NCBI GenBank assembly: GCA_963971305.1
Contig: OZ020306.1
Coordinates: 33,315,512-33,379,511, forward strand
DNA: 64,000 nt
Source of the DNA: Arcuatula senhousia
Taxonomy: Eukaryota > Mollusca > Bivalvia > Mytilida > Mytilidae
Reading direction: 5' to 3'
The position numbers and the translations under genes were made by a program. Below are positions 26,069-36,900 of this stretch, in pieces (position 1 is the first letter of the stretch; each line of letters begins with the position of its first letter). The notes under the pieces are model-generated. The model was not told the origin of the DNA. It did not search any database and saw only the letters and a list, made by a program, of their open reading frames with translations.

Positions 26069-27424
26069 AACAAGAGGCTCCCAGGAGCCTGAATGGCTCA
26101 CCTGGTCTTGATGTTGACCCTATACTTTTGAAGAGCTAAATGAGCTGAACATTTAAGCAAGCATCAGCTTTTCTCTACCTGCAATAGTTTTCATTCTATA
26201 GGCCAAGAACACAATTTTTCACCTATAAGGGGCCATAACCCCTATAAGGAGTCATCTGACAACTTCGACCCTATAGAGACTTTTGTAGAGCTAAATGAGC
26301 TGAACATTTAAGCAAGCAACAGCTAATCTCTATCTGCAATAGTTTTCATTCTGTAGGCCAAAAACATGAAAAAAATCGCCTTTTTCACGTTACCCCTATA
26401 AGGGGTAATCTGACAACTTCGACCCTATGGAGAATTTTGTAGAGCTAAATGAGCTGAACATTTAAGCAAGCAACAGCTAATCTCTATCTGCAATAGTTTT
26501 CATTCTGTAGGCAAAAAACATGAAAAATCGCTATTTTTCAAGGGCCGTAACCCCTTTAAGGGGTCATCTGACAACTTCGACCCTATGGAGACTTTCGTAG
26601 AGCTAAATGAGCTAAACATTTAAGCAAGCAACAGCTAATCTCTATCTGCAATAGTTTTCATTCTGTAGGCCAAAAACATGAAAAATGGCTATTTTTCACC
26701 TTTAAGGGGCCGTAACCCCTATAAGGGGTCATCTGACAACTTCGACCCTATGGAGACTTTCGTAGAGCTAAATGAGCTAAACATTTAAGCAAGCAACAGC
26801 TAATCTCTATCTGCAATAGTTTTCATTCTGTAGGCCAAAAACATGAAAAATGGCTATTTTTCACCTTTAAGGGGCCATAACCCCTATAAGGGGTCATCTG
26901 ACAACTTCGACCCTATGGAGACTTTCGTAGAGCTAAATGAGCTAAACATTTAAGCAAGCAACAGCTAATCTCTATCTGCAATAGTTTTCATTCTGTAGGC
27001 CAAAAACATGAAAAAATGCTATTTTTCACCTTTAAGGGGCCGTAACCCCTATAAGGGGTCATCTGACAACTTTGACCAAATGGAGACTTTTGTAGAGCTT
27101 TTGATGCTGAATCAGTAACGTGCCTCAGATTTCCTCTATCTCTTATACTTTTTGATTTATAAGCCAAAAACAGTAGTCTGACCTCCCTAGTCTATTTTTA
27201 GTAACGGCGGCCATGTTTTTTGACAGATCAAAAATCGAAACACAAGTTTGGTGCAGGGCACCCTAAGGAACAATCATACCAAGTTTCATTCAATTCTGTT
27301 CAGTAGTTTCAGAGGAGAAGATTTTTGAAAAATTGTTAACGGACGACGACGACGACGACGACGACGACGGACGCCAAGTGATGGCAATAGCCCACATGGA
27401 CCTTTGGTCCAGGTGAGCTAAAAA
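26069..27424 (+). mobile_element. Pearl-like element with tandem core, copy E2
   Basis: Same start (AACAAGAGGCTCCCAGGAGCC), same ~160-bp tandem core (again about six units), GAC microsatellite at 27341-27375 and same end (CCAGGTGAGCTAAAA) as E1, which lies 185 bp to the left in the same orientation. One core unit near 26388 has lost part of the GGGGCC block. The nearly matching unit number and order in E1 and E2 suggest a recent duplication or amplification within one lineage. Confidence 0.75.
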
Positions 27425-27480
27425 GGATATGCTTCCGACTTGGTTTTTATATAAATGACTCCAAAGTCGGGTTGATTTTC

Positions 27481-27609
27481 ATAAATACAATGCAACTGTC
27501 ACAAGTTGTATCAAGTTTTGCCATAATGGTTTATTCTTACACCCTCCAAATCAAATACCCAAATATCGTTATTGTGTGCTTACAGCCATGACAGTTGCAT
27601 TGTATTTAT
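27481..27609. repeat. Perfect 21-bp inverted repeat around the 3' end of the transglutaminase gene
   Basis: ATAAATACAATGCAACTGTCA at 27481-27501 and its exact complement at 27589-27609, separated by 87 bp. The right arm overlaps the likely AATAAA signal of the minus-strand gene. It may form a hairpin in long read-through transcripts; alternatively it is the scar of a small inverted-repeat element. Confidence 0.85.
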
Positions 27610-27610
27610 T
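27605..27610 (-). terminator. Likely polyadenylation signal of the transglutaminase gene
   Basis: Minus-strand AATAAA about 230 bases beyond the TAG stop at 27841-27843; it is the first canonical signal I see downstream and would give a short 3' UTR. Confidence 0.5.
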
Positions 27611-27840
27611 TGCTTCTTTAATTTAAATGAAGGAATAGAGCGTTAAAGTTTTTGCATTTAATGCTAATGTACTTACAATTTACGTACACATTTTATATCA
27701 ACATTTATAAATTAACAAAAATATAAAAAAATACAAAAGAACATATGCTAAGCTATGTATAGTTCTAATCATAAAACTAGTTTTGAGTAAATATTTGATT
27801 AACACATAAAAATAACCCGCCCTGAGACAGCAGGGTCATT

Positions 27841-27979
27841 CTATGAGGCCTCAACAACACAAAAGCCCACGATGTCTTTCAATTCTTTACAGTCCAAATT
27901 GAAGTTGATTTGTATCTCTCCAGCTTCTTCTGCCACAAGCTCAACTGTGTGAACAAATGATTTTCCAGCAGGAATATTA
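27841..27979 (-). CDS. Transglutaminase coding exon 15 (terminal)
   Basis: From acceptor AATTGTAG to stop TAG at 27841-27843. Encodes the last strands ([34 protein letters not shown]). Confidence 0.94.
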
Positions 27980-30900
27980 CTACAATTAAAAACAATTTTG
28001 AAATTACAATTAAAATGTCTTTCGTCGTAACTAAATTCAGTAAGATTGTTAGAAATCTTTTAACGATTTGTTTGAATATATTTACTTTTTTTTTTACCTA
28101 TATCAACCTATTCAATTTCCACCCCCATTTTTGAAGAATATTTTATGGAAAGATAATTTCTATTGTAAACAAATTTTCACCCTTCATACCTCAATATGTA
28201 TGATTTTTTTTTAAAATAAGCTCAATAATGCATGATTCTTGTTTTAATTTGACTGGTATCTTCATAGTTTTAAAACCTATAGAATTTCGGTACTTACCCG
28301 CTTATATCGAAGTTCTTATCCAGCACCCCATCACCTTCCACAGCTAGAGAGAGGTCCGTCAGGGGTACATGTAGTGGATTGTCTAGTGTTATTTTTGCCT
28401 TGAATGGGACACCCACTTTTATTTTACCCTCGGCCTAAAACGAGTAAACAAAGTTGATGTACCAGTATATGAAATATTATATACTGTCATACTACATGTA
28501 CATGAATAACCGCACAGATAAAACACAAATGTAAGGAAACAAGTGGAGTAACTGTGATATTTAGACATATATTTAATGAGGCTGTAAGCATCAAATAAAT
28601 GTTGATACAATACATAAATGAGGTTAAAGAAACAATAATTGAAATTTGCTTTTACGTGTTTTTCATAGATTTATACGATCTTTTGAGGTTTTGCTGAAAA
28701 ATTGCTTGTAAACAATACAAATGCAAGTAACCATTTACCTTAGCAGTAATATCTGGACGACGTAGACGGTATTCATCTTTCTTTAAATGGTAATTATCGG
28801 TCTCCACTACTATAGCCGATACAGTGATTTCCATGTTGAACAATTCATACATTTTATCCCAGTATTCCTCCTTAGTGACAGTAAACGATAGCTTTTCTTC
28901 TACAAAAAGGGGGGTCATGAAGTGAATAAGTATGAAAGATAATTACAATACAAGCATTGAGCAGATTTGAGCAACAGAACCGGTTATAAGAATTGCACTC
29001 GCAGTGAAAACTTGAAAATAAATTAAACAAAAGCCCGAATCGATTACATAATTATTGCATGTTAACTTCTGTATGTAGATCCCTTTGTGGACCGCCAACC
29101 CTGTCTTTTCAATGGCCTTCAAAATTAACTGTTCCTGTGTTTCCATAGTTCTCATCAACGTTTCGTATCCATTTCAATATTCTTTTCATGTTCATCGCCC
29201 TGATATTAAAAGCAGAGGTAACAATGGGCATCCGAATGTCAAAGTCCGAAAGGGCAGAGACAAAACCAGTAAACACAAAGAAGGACAGGACGAAAGAACA
29301 AACAACATATAAAACACGGAAACACAAAACTACTGAATATCAATTAACAACGCGAACTCTAGTCGTAATGAGAGTGAACTCAGATGCTCCTGAAGAGTAA
29401 GCGGTCTTTGTCTGCTATAGCGCATGCACCCGTCGCGCTGCCAATTTCCAATTCAGTATGTTAAATTCGGTAAAGGAAGACAAACAAATCCCTATGACAA
29501 TATAGACGATATTGAGATGTGGAATAAGTGTACGCGACACAACAAACATAAACAAACAGCAATTCAAAAAATCACAACGGAAAACAGCAAGCAGTCTTCA
29601 ACATGACCATAGGTCACTGCTTACCGTCTTGCATTGGCCCAAGACTTATAATACAATACAAAAGTATCAAAACCAATCCCTAAATCATCAACGAAAGACC
29701 CTATTCTTGACATAGAACAGTTAACATAGAATGACAAGGACAAACAAAGGCTTTGGCAAAGTTTCCTGGCTTAGGACAGGCACATATAAAATGTGGCGGG
29801 GTTAAACTAGTTTTTTGGATCAACATCTGCACTCATCTGAGAGATAGAAATCCCATATTTATCTTTGAAAGCATGATGTCTACCGTAAAATTTCTAGAGT
29901 GACGACAGCAACCAGACAACAACATTTTTTGTGTCAAAAGTAACGCTCTGTCATGGAAATCAACAAGCTCCGGAGTAAGGAATCAATTGTGATACTTTAT
30001 CTAAACTCAATAAGCTAGAGCGGACGGAATGTTGCTACACAAGAAGGGAAGGTTGAAGCCATCACGATGTCATAGAGCTTTGTTTGAGGTTTTCTTAAAT
30101 GAAGCAGAATTCCTAGAATCCGTTTTGTCCATTATCTATATACTGTTGCTAGGGCGTAAAACATCAACATATTCACTTACGTATTGTGAAAATATGCCAT
30201 TTTGAAGTAGTGAAACATGTTAAAATGTAATATCTTTTAAAAGATTCGGTGCACCTGCAGGCAAATGCACAAACAGTGGCAAAAATAATAATTAGATAAA
30301 ATATCATAGCGACCAAAAGGATCAAAATGATTTTCATCTAAGGAAACATGGACCCCCCCCCCATCCTGAGATTGTACCGAGCTAGGGGTCGAAACACACG
30401 ATGAGGGATGGCCTCGGCTGAGGACGTTGGCGGTGCAGCAGTTAGAACATCACAGCTGTATGTAAGTAACTTTTTAACTGGGCGACCAGTGACGGCTAGG
30501 AAAGACTGGCTGACAACCAAGAATAGAATGGTGACGTCTGGAAAGACAGATGGCATCCAGGGAAGACTGGAAACCGGATGTGAAGGGTCGGCAGCCCAAC
30601 ACACAGTTCCTGCGAGGGAACACCACAAACAAGCTACAACACAGACAGAAGAACAATACCCTTAGGGTCTTCCGAGAGGGGTGGAGGATGATGGACCCAG
30701 CAGTAGGACTTCAACGGTAACGACTCGGCTAGTTCAACGGACTTTGACCGGAACAACGGCGGAAACAAGATGCCACTGCGGAAAGCTGTGCAAAAACCAG
30801 AGAGGTTTGAAGATTCATCAGGCATGGGCTAATTGTAGACCTGAGAAGCAACAAGAGGGACGCACAGATAACACTGATCAGACGGAGAAGGACCACAGTC

Positions 30901-33900
30901 AGGTAGAACACCACAGCACTCAGGACCTTTTACCAAATGATGTTACTCAGACCAACATTGAGCCAGAACCAGATGTGACAAACCAACAACAATCTTCTCT
31001 GGAACAACCAAGAGGAGAAAGGAAACCAGCAGTACAGTGGCCATCCACAGATGACAAGAGATGGGAAGCTTTTGAAAATGACCTAGACACCATATTAGAA
31101 AGCACATTGGTAGGAGACGTTCAGAGGAAGTTATCGGCATTGACAACCATAGTTTATGCAGTTGGAGTTGAACGGTTCGGTATAAGGGAACGGAAGGGCA
31201 AAGAGGAACGTCAAGGGCAACCCAATAGAAGACAGCAGGAGATACAAAGGTTACGAGAAGATATCAATAGAGTCACCAAGCAGTACAAAGGAGCAAGTGA
31301 AGACCAAAGGATAGGTCTCAGTGCTGAGAGAAAAGAGAAATAATCTTCAGAAAGCAGAGAGAATAAGAAAGGCCAGACAAGAGAGAGGGAGGAAAAGAGC
31401 TATGTTCACAGCAGACCCTTACAGGTTTACTAAAGCCACTCTTGAAGGAGCTAAATCAGGGACATTAGAGAGCACAAAAGAAGAGGTTGAGACTTACCTA
31501 GAGGAGACACATGGAGATAAAGAACAGTGGAAGAGCTTAGGCCATGTGACCGAATAGAGGATGTACACCAAGTGAACCCATGAACGATAGGGAACCATAA
31601 TTCAAGGAAGTGAAAGAGATTGTTCAGAAAGCGAGGGCAGCATCAACACCAGGTCCCAATGGCATTCCATATAAAGTGTACAATAGATGTCCAAAGTTCA
31701 TGAAACATCTATGGAAGTTACTTAAGATAGTTTGGAGGAAAGGGAAGATTCCGTCTGGTTTGCAAAACGCTGAAGGATGCTTTGTTCCAAAGGAGGAGAA
31801 GTCGAACCATCTCACTATTGAATGTAGAGGGGAAAATCTTCTCTATACTGGCAAAAAGAATGACAACATACATGACTGCAAACCAATACGTCGACACTTC
31901 AGTGCAGAAAGCAGGAGTGCCTGGTTTCTCTGGGTGCATTGAACACACTAGCATCATAACCCAGCTGATCCAAGAAGCGAAATCAAACAAGAAAGATCTC
32001 ACAGTTGTGTGGTTAGACTTGGCCAACGCCTATGGTACCATCCCGCACACCCTGCTACAGATGGCACTTCAACACTACCATATACCGGAACACTTCCAAC
32101 AGATGATCAAGAGCTACTACAGCGGCATACACATACGGTTTACAACCAACAACTTCACAACATCTTGGCAAAGACTTGAGAAAGGTATTGTAACAGGTTG
32201 TACCATCTCAGTGATCCTGTTTGTTATGGGCATGAATATGATCATCAAGGCTGGAGAGAGGGAAACCAGGGGACCAAAGACATGTAGCAATATCAGACAA
32301 CCACCAAGTAGAGGCTTTATGGACGATCTGACACTAACAACAGACACCAACATCCAGGCTAGATGGATACTTAAAGCACTGGAGGAAACAGCATCATGGG
32401 CAAAAATGACGTTCAAACCAAGGAAGTCAAGATCTTTAGTGATAAGGAAAGGCAGAGTCACACAAAGCGTCAACCTTACGATCCAGGGAGAGAACATTCC
32501 ATCCATCATTGGTAATCCTATCAAGTGCCTAGGGAAATGGTTTGATGACACTCTTGGAGATAAGTCTAACATCAAGAGAATAGAGCAACAAGCATGTGAA
32601 GGGATGAAGAACATAAACAAGACTGGGCTACCCGGAAAATTCAAGGCTTGGATATACCAACATGGCCTCTTACCACGCTTATCTTGGTCACTGATGCTGT
32701 ACGAAGTAGCAACATCAATAGTAAAGAAGCTTGAGAGAACTGTTAGCAAGCATCTAAGGAAATGGTTAGGAGTACCTCCAAGCTTCACCTAAATATGACT
32801 GTATAGCAGAACGGCAAAACTTCAACAACCGTTAACTTCAATTGTAGAAGAATTCAAGACCAGCAAAGCCAGACTTGTGATAACACTTAAGGAATCCAGG
32901 GATGAGAAGGTACGATCAGCAGGAGTAGAGACGAGAACAGGAAGGAAGTGGTCAGTATCTAAAGCAGTAGACGAGGCAGAGAGCAGACTGAGGCACAAAT
33001 ATATTGTCGGAACAGTAGCGGTAGGAAGGCAAGGTTTGGGTACAAACAAGAGCAGTTACTGGAAGAAAGCAGACAAATCAGAAAGACGAAGCATGGTCCA
33101 GAGGGAGATAAGAGCCAGAGAAGAAGAAGATCGGCAAGCAAAAGCAGTACAGATGGGAACTCTGGGAGCATGGACAAAGTGGGAAACAGATCAACGTTCT
33201 CTATCTTGGGCCGACATCTCGAGATACTCACAATTCCAACTACAGTTTCTCCTGCGTTCAGTTTATGATCTGCTTCCAACACCATCAAACCTTCACAGAT
33301 GGGACCTCATTGAAACACCAGACTGTCCATTATGCGGGAAAAGGGGGACTTTACAACACATCTTGTCCTCTTGTCAGGTGGCTCTTACCCAGGGGAGATA
33401 CACGTGGCGACACAATGAAGTCCTAAGAGAGGTAGCAGACACAATTGAGAGACAGCGGAAGAATAAGAACTTGCAGACCAAAACCAAACCTAGACAGATA
33501 AGTTTTGTGAAGGAAGGCGAAACAACAGCAAAGATGAAAAGAAAGAAGTTAGGAGTGATGGACCAAGCTAATGACTGGAAGCTGGCGGTAGACCTAGACC
33601 ATCAACTGACATTCCCTGCGATCATTCCAACCAATCTCAGACCAGAAATTGTACTGTGGTCACCAGGGACCAAGAAGATTGTAATAGTAGAGTTGACAGT
33701 ACCATGGGAGAAAAGATGTGCAGAAGCCCATGAGAGGAAGAGAACAAAGTACGATCCTTTGCTGACGGGGTGTAGAGACAGAGGATGGCAGACTTGGAGC
33801 TATCCTAGCTATAGAGGTCGGATGTAGAGACTTTCCAGCCCAGTCAGTGTGGAGAATGTTAACAGGGCTAGGAGTAACAGGACACAACAGAAGATCTACA

Positions 33901-36900
33901 GTCCAGAAGATGGCACAGGCAGCAGAGAGAGCATCATTCTGGGTGTGGATGAAATACAAATGACAACAAAGTTCCAGACAATAAATGTTGCTACGCCTGA
34001 CGCGCGTTTCGTCTATTCAAGACTCATCAGAGGCGCTCTACCAAAAATATTGAAAATGCCAAACACTGTATGAATATGAAGAGCATAGAACAGTATAACC
34101 AAAAATACCAAACTGGGGAACCAAATTATTACTTACTTATATGAAGAGAGACACCAGTAGCTGGAAACCCACCACCAACGCGCAGTGACTGATCACCACT
34201 GTGGACCCCCCATCCTGAGAGTGTACCGAGCTAGGGGTCGAAACACACGATGAGGGATGGCCTCGGCTGAGGATGTTGGCGGTGCAGCAGTTAGAACATC
34301 ACAGCTGTATGTAAGTAAAGTACAATATAAATTTAAAGCAGTAGAACCCTCTATCAGAAATCTACCTACTATTTCTAAATTCAAAAAGGCTTTAAAAAAC
34401 CAAAATTCTAGTCACTGTTCGTCTTTTCAATTTCGTTCTTACGGGCCGAGAAAGTTAAATATTATATTAACACAAATGAGATGTGGCGCCACCTTCCTCA
34501 ATTATGACCTTAGCAGAGTAGGCATCGTACAAGACCCTCTTTGCAGATGTGGATACCAGCAAGAAACACCCACCCACTTCTTTTTTGAATGTCCTCAATA
34601 TACGATAATTAGACGTATACTATTTGAAAATCTATCTTTTCTATCCCCTCAAATTTCACGGAACCTATCTCTGTTTCTCACTGGCAACAACAATCTTTCC
34701 GAAAAAGATAATATGAAAATGCTTGATCATGTATTTGAATTTATCTTACACTCGAAACGATTCCTCATCTAGTATTTATCAGACAAACTCAAACACACAC
34801 ACACAACGCATGTTTCATGAATTTCTTATTTCTTTCTTTTCTTCCATTTTATTCATATATATTTGTATATTTACGTGCATGTCCATTGATGTTATTATTT
34901 TGTTTGTATTGTAATAGGGAGAGGACTTCATAAATACTATGTACTTGTGTCCAATTCCCATTTGAAATAGATTTCAAATAAAATATGTTTAAACTAAACA
35001 ATTTAAATTGTAAATATCCAGGACTAGAAAGTTTACAAGCAGTTCTGAGTGTAAAGAAACACTAGAAATACCAATGACTAAAACAAGTTATAAAGTCACT
35101 ATACAATGAACGAATCGAAAATGAAGTTTATTTGCCTTGCTTTGTCTTTTGTTCTTGGACGTTCGAGATTGGTCATGTAACGTCATAGACTATAAAGAGA
35201 TGTGGAATAAGTGTACGCGACACAACCAACATAATTTTAAAAAATCACAATGGATAAAAAACTGGCAGTCTTCAACATGACCGGAGGTCGCTGCTCGCCG
35301 TCTTGCATTGGCCCAAGACTAAACAGTAGTTTTGTTAGTACCTTTTTCGTCGTAACACATTTTTGGTAACAAATTCTCATGCAGCTACTTTCAATCATAG
35401 GCTTTTGATATTTTTGTATGCAGCTTTAATAGGGGTTTTGTATGGTGGGATATGTTTCCATATCTGTCGCTTACCTACTTCCTGTTTAACAAGATGACTT
35501 AGAATTTTTTAAAAATATCGTAACAGATTTCTCAGCTACTAATTATCCTAGGCTTTCAATATTTATTTTGCAGCTTCAAGTAGGGTTCTCGTATGTTAGG
35601 ATGTATTTCCATGTTTGTCGCTTACTATCTTCTTGTTTAGCGAGCAGACTTAGAATTTTTGCTGCTTGGCGGGGGACCTAGGAATTCCGTTCTTGTTCAT
35701 ATATGATATATAAAATCTTTAAGCATGTTACCTCCGTTGCGACCAAGACGAATATCATGGAACATTTTCTTAACAATGTTTCTCCTTCCATCTCCCGTGT
35801 ACTTGACAGAGTCTACCAGAACTTGTAGTGTTTTTATATTTTTTGTGTCACGTCTTGAACTAACATTTTTCAGCAAAATTTCCACCTCGAAATCACTACC
35901 AACCATCACTCCGTCTTTGTCAATGATCTCGATCGACACCTCCTAAAAACCAAAATGTTAATTTATATTAACAAATTACATTTACAAAACACAATGTTTA
36001 TCAACATTACTAGGAAGTTTAAAAGCCTGTTCAGACAAAATACATATTTGCGTGGTCGGATTCCACGGATGATTGTCAGGCGGGCGACAGGCGGGTGATT
36101 AAGAAATTTTCGGAACTTTTTTCTCAGCAACTGCTTATCACATCCACTCGATATTTTGTGTACAACATCACTGTGTGATCCCATACATTTAACGTGAGAT
36201 TCGTTTTCAGGTTTGTCGCTAATCTACTTCATGTTTAACGAAATCCCGCCATTATTCACCTTATACCAAAACATTTAAATGAACCTTTGGCTTCTGGTAA
36301 AAATAAAAAAACACGAAGAAAAAGCAGTATATAATTCAATAACCTGGTGTCTTGAATTGTGCGTTGCACAATTTTTATTTTTCAAATACAAAATTACAGT
36401 TAAAAGATGGTTCCATCTGGTTTTCTGGTGAATTTTACGTTTTAAACTCATCGGTTCCATTGCCATTTATGTTTATGCCCTATTGAATAAAACTTTTAAA
36501 AAAAGAGAAAAGCTGTTACTTGCAAATAAACCTTCTGCTAATTACTTTACAAAGGGTCTATTGGTTAAAAGTTTTTTTTTAAGAATTATGTCCATTTAAA
36601 GTTCGCGCTGCTTGGGAGTAAAGCAATAACTAACTAACTAACCATTTAAAGTTTAAAGATTGCATTTGTTATTTGTAAAATGAAAACTACATGTACTGCA
36701 GACGGAGAAAAGCTGTATGTTGCTTAAATGTCTTGTTAACTACAAAAGTTTCCATTATACCAAAATTTTCAAATAAACCCTTTAAGGGTTATTTTCCTTT
36801 AAAGAGTCAAATTTTTGTCTCTAAGTTATAAAAAATATTTATATTGCAGTTAGGGGACAGCTTTGCCTTAATTAAATAATCATTTCGTCCCTTTCGTCCC

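Larger units (their letters stand above)
30350..33963 (+). mobile_element. R2-like LINE with restriction-like endonuclease, degraded
   Basis: A near-full-length non-LTR retrotransposon inserted antisense in transglutaminase intron 12. Order: structured GGACCCC... 5' end (also present as a separate copy at 34203), N-terminal Cys/His zinc finger, reverse transcriptase, CCHC knuckle, PD-(D/E)XK-type endonuclease, conserved C-terminus. This is the layout of R2/NeSL-type LINEs and differs from APE-type LINEs. At least four frameshifts and two in-frame stops make it non-autonomous. The coding end at 33963 abuts a hammerhead repeat. Confidence 0.85.

Noticed and set aside
24667..27075. CRISPR-like regular repeats with 160-bp period
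   Set aside because: The whole unit is repeated with no unique spacers, and the context is eukaryotic; it is the tandem core of pearl-like elements.
29085..29715. Overlapping ORFs on both strands around 29.1-29.7 kb
   Set aside because: They lie in dispersed repeat R1, and the same peptide fragments recur in broken form at other R1 copies.
30338..33288. Minus-strand ORFs opposite the LINE (for example 32117-32788)
   Set aside because: Antisense shadows of the reverse-transcriptase frame.
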